The translations under genes were made by a program, and so were the position numbers. Shown one piece after another: positions 1-6,137 of a stretch of DNA of 11,400 nucleotides; position 1 is the first letter of the stretch, and every line of letters begins with the position of its first letter. The stretch comes from an uncultured Oscillospiraceae bacterium. GTDB lineage: Bacteria > Bacillota > Clostridia > Oscillospirales > Acutalibacteraceae. Location: positions 1-11,400 of the forward strand of contig CABUYS010000037.1 of the NCBI GenBank assembly GCA_902495835.1, read 5' to 3'. The notes under the pieces were generated by a model. It searched no databases and was not told where the DNA came from. It saw only the letters and a program-made list of their open reading frames with translations.

Positions 1-80
1 ATATTATATAATATTTTTGAAAGTAAAAGTTAATAAAACTCTGTCGAACAAGTTTAATTTGTATAATTATTATACCACTT

Positions 81-93
81 ACACGTTTAGTGT
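81..93. promoter_or_regulatory. Operator-like imperfect palindrome, site 1
   Basis: The sequence ACACGTTTAGTGT has 4-bp inverted arms (ACAC/GTGT). It shares the core ACACGTTT-N-GTGT with the site at 279-293 about 200 bp downstream. Two such sites in one intergenic region suggest binding by a dimeric regulator. The identity of the regulator is inference only. Confidence 0.35.
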
Positions 94-169
94 GCAATAA
101 ATGTATGGGTAACATTTTTTGGGAATGTGTTATATTTTTTGTAAGATAGAGTTAAAAATTAAATTTTAG

Positions 170-198
170 TTGACTCGTAAATATACACATGCTACCAT
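170..198 (+). promoter_or_regulatory. Candidate sigma-A promoter for the small-gene pair
   Basis: TTGACT (170-175) is followed after 17 bp by TACCAT (193-198), which matches the -10 consensus at four of six positions. Transcription would start near 205 and give a leader of about 100 nt that runs through the palindrome at 279-293. The same bases fall in a short open reading frame, so the assignment is tentative. Confidence 0.3.
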
Positions 199-278
199 AA
201 ATACGGAAGATGTAGAAAAATGGGATAAACAGTCAAAAAATAGAATATAATGTAAAGTTTTTATTTTTTGCACCTAAC

Positions 279-293
279 TACACGTTTCGTGTA
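279..293. promoter_or_regulatory. Operator-like perfect palindrome, site 2
   Basis: TACACG-TTT-CGTGTA is a perfect 6-bp inverted repeat with a 3-nt spacer. It abuts the AAAGGAGG ribosome binding site (293-300) of the gene starting at 307. Its core matches the site at 81-93. It could be a protein operator, or a small RNA hairpin next to the Shine-Dalgarno sequence; the paired occurrence favours a protein-binding site. Confidence 0.4.
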
Positions 294-306
294 AAGGAGG
301 ATTACT

Positions 307-522
307 GTGTACTACAAAATTTGGTCTCAAAGATATCTGAATGAAGCGGAAAAACTAAAAAATCACATTAAATCACTTAAAACACAGTATGTGTTGACAA
401 ATGATGTTTCAGCAGCTGACGATTTACAGTACCGTATTACAATTTTATATGAAATGTATTTGGAATTAGTCCACACAGGAAAATATTTACTGAGAAAATA
501 TGAGGTGATGAATGATGCGTAA
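307..522 (+). CDS. Small charged helical protein of unknown function, partner of sigma-like gene
   Basis: I do not recognise a family with certainty. The 71-residue product starts at a GTG six bases after a near-perfect AAAGGAGG (293-300). It is predicted to be mostly helical and soluble: charged stretches (AEKLKNHIKSLK, residues 14-25) and a tyrosine/leucine-rich second half (ITILYEMYLELV, residues 44-55), with no signal peptide or membrane segment. Its last 11 bases overlap the start of the next gene, whose ribosome binding site lies inside it, so the two are almost certainly translated as a coupled pair. A small helical protein paired with a stand-alone region 4 protein suggests a partner or regulator of that protein, as found in phage and integrative-element control modules; this role is inference from position. 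Two palindromes upstream suggest that the pair is regulated. Confidence 0.8.
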   Translation: MYYKIWSQRYLNEAEKLKNHIKSLKTQYVLTNDVSAADDLQYRITILYEMYLELVHTGKYLLRKYEVMNDA

Positions 523-811
523 ACGTCCGTTGCTTTTGGACGGATTTACAGAGTCTTTGGTTAGTTTTTCAAATTACCACAACGCAAGAAACGAAGAAGA
601 TACAAATCACAAAAAAATGATATATTCTCTGAAAAAAATAATAGCTGGAGAACTCACTCCAAAACAGCAACGATGTATTTGGCTTTACTATGGCGAAAGA
701 AAGAAAATGAAAGATATCGCGTTTGAAATGGGCATAGCGATATCTTCCGTTTCAAGGCATTTAAAAAAAGCGAGAACTCGTATTGAAAAGACAATGAATT
801 ATTATTTTTAA
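512..811 (+). CDS. Sigma-70 region 4-like helix-turn-helix protein
   Basis: This 99-residue DNA-binding protein resembles region 4 of sigma-70 factors without regions 1-3. Residues about 52-94 carry the fold: LTPKQQRCIWLYY as the first helix, then MKDIAFEMGIAISSVSRHLKKARTRI as the helix-turn-helix that in sigma factors contacts the -35 element. The ATG at 512 follows GAGGTG (502-507), and the gene overlaps its upstream partner by 11 bases. Region 4-only proteins are known as phage and integrative-element regulators that act with or in place of a housekeeping sigma factor; with no region 2 visible, it is unlikely to direct promoter opening by itself. It may bind the palindromes upstream of the operon (inference). 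No clear terminator follows: positions 814-823 and 883-892 are complementary but lie 59 nt apart. Confidence 0.85.
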   Translation: MMRKRPLLLDGFTESLVSFSNYHNARNEEDTNHKKMIYSLKKIIAGELTPKQQRCIWLYYGERKKMKDIAFEMGIAISSVSRHLKKARTRIEKTMNYYF

Positions 812-932
812 AATTTTTAATCTAAAATATAACAAAAAAATACTTTTATAAACATTTAATTTTTGATAATCGTCAAGATATCAGATTAAAAAATAAAATA
901 ATTCCAAAATGTCAATATTATTCCAGCGCAGT

Positions 933-966
933 ATGACAACATGTTTCACAATGCCGTCTATATAAT
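933..966 (+). promoter_or_regulatory. Candidate spoIIE promoter with 22-bp spacer
   Basis: ATGACA (933-938) matches the -35 consensus at five of six positions and lies 22 bp from a perfect TATAAT (961-966). Sigma-A normally needs about 17 bp. The Spo0A-activated spoIIE and spoIIG promoters of Bacillus subtilis are known for 21-22 bp spacing. TATGACAA (932-939), read in reverse as TTGTCATA, matches the Spo0A box TTGTCGAA at six of eight positions and overlaps the -35, as expected for this class. Confidence 0.45.
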
Positions 967-978
967 TATGGTATCGAA

Positions 979-1006
979 ATCGAAAGTTATTTATTTTTCT
1001 TTCGAT
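979..1006. promoter_or_regulatory. Inverted repeat in the spoIIE leader
   Basis: ATCGAAAG (979-986) and CTTTCGAT (999-1006) are perfect 8-bp inverted arms around a 12-nt AT loop. The repeat lies in the presumed 5' untranslated region, ending about 17 nt before the Shine-Dalgarno sequence. It could be an mRNA hairpin or a two-site operator. The outer parts resemble degenerate Spo0A boxes (TATCGAAA). Confidence 0.4.
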
Positions 1007-1037
1007 AATATATTAATAATTTAGGGTGGCGGAGAAG

Positions 1038-3365
1038 TTGAAAAATCAAGCTGTTAAAACTTACGACAAGGTTTTTGATTTTGCAAAAAATTATTCTTTA
1101 AAGTTGATTTTTGTTAAAGCGATGTATTTTATTTCAGGAATTTTAATTTCACGAGGGAATGTTCTGGGCAGTTATTATCCGTTTGGAATATCGCTGTCTG
1201 CGTCGGTCCCGGGAATTGCAATGGCTCCTGCTGTTTTCGGAACTCTTATCGGTTATCTTTTTCCTCTGAGGCTCGGGATGAGCGTAAGGTACATATCAAC
1301 TGTCATCGCTGTGGCGGCAATTCGGTGGGCTTTGAGTGACCTCAATAAAATAAAAAAACACGCATTTTATACTCCAGCTATTGTGTTTATATCTGTGTTC
1401 ATTACAGGCTTTGCGATAAATTCCGCAGAAGGACTTGATTTTCGAGACATATCTTTAAGCGTTCTGGAAGCTTTTGTTGCGGCAGTGGCAGCTTACTTTT
1501 TTGCTCAGTCGTTTAAAATATTGTCAGAAGGAAAAATTTATTCGTTGAGCGGAAAAGAATTTATGTGTGTGTCTTTAAGTTTAGGAATGATATTACTTTC
1601 ACTTTCGGGACTGTGTATTTGCGGAGTGTCTGTCGGAAGAATCCTTGCGGTAGTAATGATTTTACTTTCGTCTTATTCCATGGGAATACCGGGAGGTAGT
1701 ATTGCGGGGATTTCTTCAGGAGTTATATTCAGTTTGCCCTCGTTTGGATTTACTTACATATCGGGAGCTTATGCTTTCGGAGGAATGATAGCAGGATTTT
1801 GTTCATCATTCGGTAAGATAGCTGTATGTATGTCTTTTTTATGTGCTGACACTTTAATGTCTTTTCAGGCAGGGAACAGTGCTCGAATGGTAAGCGGATT
1901 TTATGAATCTATAATAGCTGTGGGAATATTTTTATGTTTGCCAAATGAATGGTGTAAAAAATACAAAATGGCGTTATCGCCCGTTTCAAAACTTTGCGAT
2001 TTGGATTCTTTAAAAAAAGCTTTGGCTCAAAAATTACGGTTTGCAGGAGCTTCATTAACTTCTGTTCCGCAATATGTTGAAAAAGCTTCTGTTAATTTTT
2101 CGGAGTTTAACAGATTAAATTCAAAAAGTGTATGTATGTCAGGAGCTTACGAAGTGTGTAAATCCTGCGGATTATGTGGTTTGTGTTGGTCTAAAAACAG
2201 CGACGAAACACATGAAAATTTCAGCCGTATGACTGATTTAATCACCCAAAATCACAACGTTACGGCAAAAGATTTTTCTTCAAGCTTTTTAAGTAGGTGC
2301 CACAAAACCGACCTTCTTATAGAACATACGTTGAGAGCTTACCAAGATTTTCGTGTACAGAAGACAGCAAACAGGCAATTAGATGAATTTAAAAAAGTCA
2401 TGACCGAGCAAATAAACGGAGTTGGTTCACTTATAGACAGTATTTCCGAAGATATTTTCAGTTTGTGTTCTTATGACGAGGTTTTAGCCGAAAATATTTC
2501 ACGTGAACTTGCAAAATTCGGAATAGATACAATTGATGTAGTGTGCAAAAAAGATAAGAACAATAAACTTTTTATAGATTTGGAATGCGAATCGATTATA
2601 TCGGATAAATTTACTCCCAAGGTTTTTGGTGCAATTTCAAAAGTGTGTAGACGCACGTTAAGCGAACCTGCAATAAATATTTTTGATAACAGATGCAGAA
2701 TACAGTTGTGTGAGGAGAAAATTTTTTGCGTAGATTTTGGGTTTAGTCAGCATTCCTTTAATAACGGCAAATACTGCGGAGACAGCTGCACCAAGTTTGA
2801 AGACGGGTCAGGCAATTTTAATGTAATAATAAGCGACGGAATGGGAACGGGAGGCAAAGCAGCCGCTCAAGGAGCAATGACTTCTGAACTTATGAAAAGT
2901 TTTGTTAAGTCCGGTATGGATTTTAATTCTTCCGTAAAGTTTGTAAATTCGGCGCTGCTTCTAAAGCCCGGAGAAGAAACTCTTTCCACGTTGGATGCAT
3001 TTTCGGTTAACCTGTTCAGCGGAGAGGCGCAATTTATGAAAGCAGGTTCGCCCGTTACATTTATAATTCGAGGTAAAGATGTGATTAAAGTTGATTTTGA
3101 ATCTTTGCCCATAGGAATACTCAGTAATGTATCTTTTTCAAGCAGGAAAGCAAAACTTGAAGACGGAGATTGGGTACTTATGGTATCTGACGGGGTTACA
3201 GATATAGGGGATGAGTGGATTATGGACGTTATAAATTCGGAAAAGTACGATACTGCAAAGGATTTGTCAAGATTGATAGTAAAAACTGCAGTGTATATGC
3301 GAAAAGAATATCACGATGATGACATTACCGCAGCTGTGATAAAGATTTCAAAAAATACTCGATGA
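1038..3365 (+). CDS. spoIIE: Stage II sporulation protein E, serine phosphatase
   Basis: SpoIIE dephosphorylates the anti-anti-sigma factor SpoIIAA, releasing sigma-F in the forespore, and helps FtsZ place the polar septum. Residue numbers count from an in-frame GTG at 1026. The N-terminal third (about 25-310) is a run of hydrophobic segments forming a polytopic membrane domain. A central region carries a cysteine cluster (C378, C381, C384, C387, then W388). The C-terminal PP2C-type domain (about 565-779) has its metal-binding aspartates in SDGMGTG (D604), SDGVTDIGD (D722) and HDDDIT (D764-D766), so it looks catalytically intact. Length (about 775-779) is near the 827 of the Bacillus protein. 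I prefer the TTG at 1038 because AGGGTGG (1023-1029) and GGAG (1031-1034) precede it, whereas GTG 1026 has no separate ribosome binding site. It is monocistronic, and ftsZ converges on it. Confidence 0.95.
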   Translation: MKNQAVKTYDKVFDFAKNYSLKLIFVKAMYFISGILISRGNVLGSYYPFGISLSASVPGIAMAPAVFGTLIGYLFPLRLGMSVRYISTVIAVAAIRWALSDLNKIKKHAFYTPAIVFISVFITGFAINSAEGLDFRDISLSVLEAFVAAVAAYFFAQSFKILSEGKIYSLSGKEFMCVSLSLGMILLSLSGLCICGVSVGRILAVVMILLSSYSMGIPGGSIAGISSGVIFSLPSFGFTYISGAYAFGGMIAGFCSSFGKIAVCMSFLCADTLMSFQAGNSARMVSGFYESIIAVGIFLCLPNEWCKKYKMALSPVSKLCDLDSLKKALAQKLRFAGASLTSVPQYVEKASVNFSEFNRLNSKSVCMSGAYEVCKSCGLCGLCWSKNSDETHENFSRMTDLITQNHNVTAKDFSSSFLSRCHKTDLLIEHTLRAYQDFRVQKTANRQLDEFKKVMTEQINGVGSLIDSISEDIFSLCSYDEVLAENISRELAKFGIDTIDVVCKKDKNNKLFIDLECESIISDKFTPKVFGAISKVCRRTLSEPAINIFDNRCRIQLCEEKIFCVDFGFSQHSFNNGKYCGDSCTKFEDGSGNFNVIISDGMGTGGKAAAQGAMTSELMKSFVKSGMDFNSSVKFVNSALLLKPGEETLSTLDAFSVNLFSGEAQFMKAGSPVTFIIRGKDVIKVDFESLPIGILSNVSFSSRKAKLEDGDWVLMVSDGVTDIGDEWIMDVINSEKYDTAKDLSRLIVKTAVYMRKEYHDDDITAAVIKISKNTR

Positions 3366-3432
3366 TTTTCAATAAAATTATTTTGATACAAATACCGTTT
3401 TTAGAATAGTATAAAAAACTTATATAGATAGT

Positions 3433-3476
3433 TCGCTTATGAAAAAATTTTTACTTTGGTTTTCATAAGCGATTTT
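3433..3476 (+). terminator. Terminator downstream of spoIIE
   Basis: TCGCTTATGAAAA (3433-3445) and TTTTCATAAGCGA (3460-3472) form a perfect 13-bp stem with a 14-nt loop, followed by a short T run. The T tail is modest, but the stem is exact and lies about 70 bp after the spoIIE stop. Confidence 0.7.
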
Positions 3477-3666
3477 GTATTAACTGAAATTTACAGTAAT
3501 ATGCCAAGTCTCTGAAAAATCTTCTTGATTTATTTTGTTTCAATTTTTGTATATTTTAATGTGTTATTTTTGTAATCCGCCAAATTTATTTTCGGTTTAA
3601 TGCAATAAATTTTCGTTTATAGTTTGAGCTTTTAGAAATTACTTGACTAAAGAATAGTTTTTACAT

Positions 3667-3700
3667 AAAAAATTCCCCCCGGCAAATCTACCGAGGGATT
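3667..3700 (-). terminator. Intrinsic terminator of ftsZ
   Basis: On the minus strand, AATCCCTCGG and CCGGGGGGAATT form a G+C-rich stem with two G-U wobbles and an 8-nt loop, followed directly by six T (complement of 3667-3672). It begins five bases after the ftsZ stop codon, a compact rho-independent terminator. Confidence 0.85.
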
Positions 3701-3705
3701 AAAAA

Positions 3706-4803
3706 TTATCTGTTTTTGAAAATTGACATTATGTCATAAAAACTGTCGTCATCATTTTTCGGAGTGTTGTTTTCAGAAGCATGTGGAGAAAAACTTCTCG
3801 GATTTTCCGAAACTTTTCGAGGCTGAGGAACGGGGAATTCTGATTCACGTTTTGCAAATCCTGTCGCTATAACGGTTACACTGATTTCATCATCCATGGT
3901 CTCGTCGAAAGCGGCGCCCCAGATAATGTTCGCGTTTTTGTCAGCTTGCTTTGCGATAAGAGAAGAAGCTGTTTCGATTTCATCAAGTCCGATGTCGGGA
4001 GAAGCAGTTACGTTTATAATAACTCCTTTTGCTCCGTTTATTGCAGTTTCCAAAAGCGGGCTTGAAATAGCCATGTTTGCGGCGACTTCAGCTTTGTCTT
4101 TTCCTGAAGCACGTCCGACACCCATGTGAGCATAGCCTGCGTCTTTCATGATCGAGGTAACGTCAGCAAAATCGAGGTTTACGAGTCCCGGCAACAAGAT
4201 AAGGTCGGATATACTCTGAACACCTTGTCTGAGAACATCGTCGGCTACGATGAATGCATTCATCAAAGTTATTCTCTGTTGACTTGCAAGTTTAAGTCTT
4301 TCGTTAGGTATAACGACGAGAGAATCTACTTGTTCTCTGAGCAAAGTTACGCCGTTTTCGGCTTGTTCCATTCTCTTTTGACCTTCAAATGCGAAAGGTT
4401 TCGTTACAATACCTATTGTTAAAATTCCCATTTCTCTGGCTATTTGAGCAACAACAGGAGCAGCACCGGTTCCTGTTCCGCCGCCCATTCCGGCCGTAAT
4501 GAATACCATGTCGGCACCTTTAATGGCGGCTATAATCTCGTCGCGGCTTTCTTCGGCTGCTCTTTGACCGATTTCCGGTTTTGAACCTGCACCTTTTCCG
4601 CGGGTGATTTTTTCTCCTATTTGAATTTTGTGAGTTGCTTTAGAGCGCAATAAAGCTTGTCTATCGGTATTAATGCATATGAATTCAACGCATTTTACTC
4701 CCGAGTCGACCATACGATTGACAGCGTTTCCGCCGCCTCCGCCTACACCTATTACCTTTATTTGCACGATTTCTTCGGCATCATTATCAAATTCGAAACC
4801 CAT
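3706..4803 (-). CDS. ftsZ: Cell division protein FtsZ
   Basis: FtsZ is the tubulin-like GTPase that forms the cytoplasmic Z ring and recruits the septum machinery. Counted from the chosen ATG (365 residues), the nucleotide-binding loop GVGGGGGNAVNR lies at about 19-30, the tubulin signature GMGGGTGTG at 105-113, and the T7 synergy loop NLDFADV at 209-215, so the enzyme looks intact. A short variable linker (about 320-355) leads to a C-terminal peptide YDIMSIFKNR, which corresponds to the conserved tail that docks FtsA/SepF-type partners but has Met where the common form (DIPxFLR) has Pro. The open frame extends 16 codons upstream, but AGGAGG (4814-4819) lies 10 nt before the ATG at 4803 and inside that extension, so 4803 is the start. 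It is monocistronic, with its own promoter and terminator; no ftsA, sepF or spoIIGA-sigE neighbours appear here. Confidence 0.97.
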   Translation of the reverse strand: MGFEFDNDAEEIVQIKVIGVGGGGGNAVNRMVDSGVKCVEFICINTDRQALLRSKATHKIQIGEKITRGKGAGSKPEIGQRAAEESRDEIIAAIKGADMVFITAGMGGGTGTGAAPVVAQIAREMGILTIGIVTKPFAFEGQKRMEQAENGVTLLREQVDSLVVIPNERLKLASQQRITLMNAFIVADDVLRQGVQSISDLILLPGLVNLDFADVTSIMKDAGYAHMGVGRASGKDKAEVAANMAISSPLLETAINGAKGVIINVTASPDIGLDEIETASSLIAKQADKNANIIWGAAFDETMDDEISVTVIATGFAKRESEFPVPQPRKVSENPRSFSPHASENNTPKNDDDSFYDIMSIFKNR

Positions 4804-4882
4804 AGACCCAATTCCTCCTGATAAAATTCGTTTGTATATGTAAAGTCGCATATGGAAAACATAAATTCTCTATAACAAACCG

Positions 4883-4911
4883 ATTATATCACACTGTTAC
4901 AAAATTTTCAA
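4883..4911 (-). promoter_or_regulatory. Sigma-A promoter of ftsZ
   Basis: On the minus strand, TTGAAA (complement of 4906-4911) is followed after exactly 17 bp by TATAAT (complement of 4883-4888). A TGA just before the -10 gives an extended -10 motif. Transcription would start near 4876, giving a leader of about 70 nt before the ATG at 4803. Confidence 0.75.
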
Positions 4912-4977
4912 ATTTTGCAGAGATTTTAAAAAATCTATTATAGAGATTTTTTATTATTCGATTGGTTATTCACATAA

Positions 4978-4985
4978 TTGTCGAA
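4978..4985 (+). promoter_or_regulatory. Spo0A-box-like sequence upstream of ftsZ
   Basis: TTGTCGAA matches the established Spo0A box consensus at all eight positions. It lies in the shared upstream region, about 67 bp beyond the ftsZ -35 and about 185 bp before the -10 candidate of the rightward gene. A single short box can arise by chance, so binding is inference. Confidence 0.35.
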
Positions 4986-5206
4986 ATAATAATCATTTTA
5001 AGATTAATTCAACTTAAAATCAATAAATTATTTTATATATAACAATGTTGTAATAAAATCAACAAAAAATAAATTAATTTGAAAAAAATATATCCAAAAG
5101 ATACTACTAAATATATAAATTTTGAATACATAAAATTACTGTTGAATTTTAATTTAAATTATGTAATGATATAATTATAATATTATAAATTGGGGTGTGT
5201 TGGTAA

Positions 5207-6040
5207 ATGAATAAATTTTTAAATAGTATTGTTGCCGCTATGGCAGCAGGTTGTTTTTTTATGCCTGCTGCCGAATGTGTTAAGTATCACGAATTACTTC
5301 GTCAGGAGGACGACAAACTTATTTTTGACGAAGAATCCGTTGTCAAAAGTTGTGAAAACCCATCGATGCCTGAACCAAAATCAAAATATAAGCTAAGCAG
5401 ATCAATATCTACACCTGACTTGTTAAGTATTTCTTTGTGGAAAGAAAAAGAAATAAGAGAAGAAACTTTGGAGTATATTTTTTTTGAAGTCGAAAAAATT
5501 TCGAGGTATATACCAAAAGAGAAAAGACGTTTACCGCATTATAGTATGCAAATCGACATCGGCCGAAATTTATGCAGATTACTTGCAGATTTAGTTACAT
5601 ACGATATGAGATTATACGAAATGATGTATGGAATAGAGAAGAAATATTCAAGTTATTGCAGAGATTTCGAAAGTTTTAATTATTCCCCCGAGGATGATGT
5701 AAAAAAATATTTTTTGGGAGTATTTTATTTAAATTTGTTTTTTAAGTACTTTGGAACTTCTATTGAACCAAGTGACGGGGTAGGTATGGAAGTTTTGGCT
5801 TATTTAAAAGGTATGACCTATCGAGAATTTAGGCAATACATAGATGAAATAAGGGAAGAAATAAGGGAAGAAATAAGGGAAGAAGTAAGGGAAGAAGTAA
5901 GGGGAGAAACTTTGAGCAAAATTATTATAATGAAAAATCAAAATGCTTTTAAATTAGGTTTACTTTTCAAAATAAATATGATAAATTCGGGAAAGTTAAG
6001 GCGCGTTTTTTTGATTAAGTCTGTAGATTTTTTTTCTTAA
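5207..6040 (+). CDS. Putative exported protein with tandem EIRE repeats, function unknown
   Basis: I do not recognise this 277-residue protein. It starts at an ATG nine bases after GGGGTG (5192-5197), directly preceded by an in-frame TAA. Residues 1-23 look like a signal peptide: K3, a hydrophobic core, then MPAAEC with a possible signal peptidase I site near 22-24. Residues 25-80 are charged and low in complexity and include RSISTP (65-70). Residues 80-212 look like a helical globular domain with several aromatic segments. Residues 214-233 are five tandem copies of E-I/V-R-E/G, encoded by 12-bp DNA repeats, predicted to be a highly charged helix. The last 43 residues (TLSKII to DFFS) are basic and hydrophobic and end just after a run of eight T, so a frameshifted or decayed tail is possible. 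It has no operon partner. It could be a lineage-specific secreted or surface factor; this is inference. Confidence 0.75.
   Translation: MNKFLNSIVAAMAAGCFFMPAAECVKYHELLRQEDDKLIFDEESVVKSCENPSMPEPKSKYKLSRSISTPDLLSISLWKEKEIREETLEYIFFEVEKISRYIPKEKRRLPHYSMQIDIGRNLCRLLADLVTYDMRLYEMMYGIEKKYSSYCRDFESFNYSPEDDVKKYFLGVFYLNLFFKYFGTSIEPSDGVGMEVLAYLKGMTYREFRQYIDEIREEIREEIREEVREEVRGETLSKIIIMKNQNAFKLGLLFKINMINSGKLRRVFLIKSVDFFS
5846..5905 (+). repeat. In-frame 12-bp tandem repeat array, five units
   Basis: Three copies of GAAATAAGGGAA are followed by two with GTA in place of ATA, the last ending GGA (5846-5857, 5858-5869, 5870-5881, 5882-5893, 5894-5905). The 12-bp period preserves the reading frame, so copy-number change by slippage would alter helix length without frameshift. 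Confidence 0.95.
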
Positions 6041-6074
6041 TAATGTAAATTTTTAATTTAAAATAAATTTTATG

Positions 6075-6102
6075 TTTACTGTCTTTCGAGTTTAAGTATA
6101 AT
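6075..6102 (+). promoter_or_regulatory. Candidate gpsA promoter
   Basis: TTTACT (6075-6080) and a perfect TATAAT (6097-6102) are 16 bp apart. The predicted start near 6109 would give a leader of about 29 nt to the TTG start codon. Confidence 0.5.
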
Positions 6103-6137
6103 TATTTTAATGCTTTAATTCAGAAAGAAGGATTAGA

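Larger units (their letters stand above)
1..306. other. Left-edge intergenic region, AT-rich, upstream of small-gene pair
   Basis: No convincing complete gene lies here. It holds an exact 7-mer match to the Spo0A box core (TGTCGAA, 42-48), two related operator-like palindromes (81-93 and 279-293), a TTGACT/TACCAT promoter candidate (170-198), and a 26-codon open stretch (170-250) that reads like protein but has no ribosome binding site. A strong AAAGGAGG ribosome binding site ends at 300, just before the first gene. Confidence 0.6.
3366..3705. other. Intergenic region between convergent spoIIE and ftsZ
   Basis: This AT-rich stretch holds the spoIIE terminator (3433-3476) and the ftsZ terminator (3667-3700, minus strand). 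I see no open reading frame with a ribosome binding site and no RNA gene between them (about 3480-3660). Confidence 0.6.
4804..5206. other. AT-rich intergenic region between divergent ftsZ and the exported-protein gene
   Basis: It contains the ftsZ promoter (4883-4911, minus strand), an exact Spo0A-box match (4978-4985), and short AT-only inverted repeats at 4921-4936 and 4928-4952. A TATAAT (5170-5175) with TTGAAT (5142-5147) at a 22-bp spacing is the only promoter-like pair for the rightward gene. No open reading frame of note lies between 4860 and 5206. Confidence 0.55.

Noticed and set aside
3643..3672. TTGACT promoter-like sequence on the plus strand
   Set aside because: No -10 of quality and no gene follows; it runs straight into the ftsZ terminator.
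4126..4422. 98-codon plus-strand open frame
   Set aside because: It lies wholly antisense within ftsZ, whose frame carries all FtsZ motifs; no ribosome binding site.
4804..4851. N-terminal extension of FtsZ to an upstream ATG
   Set aside because: The AGGAGG at 4814-4819 lies inside the extension, and FtsZ homologues start near the MGFEFD region.
4921..4952. AT-only hairpins near AGATTTT repeats
   Set aside because: Almost no G-C pairs, and no gene end on either side that would need a terminator.
5240..5256. Lipoprotein signal (AAGC) in the exported protein
   Set aside because: Position -3 is Ala rather than Leu, and the hydrophobic core continues past the cysteine; a signal peptidase I site fits as well or better.
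5846..5905. CRISPR-like repeat array
   Set aside because: Units are contiguous 12-bp codon repeats with no spacers and lie within a coding frame.
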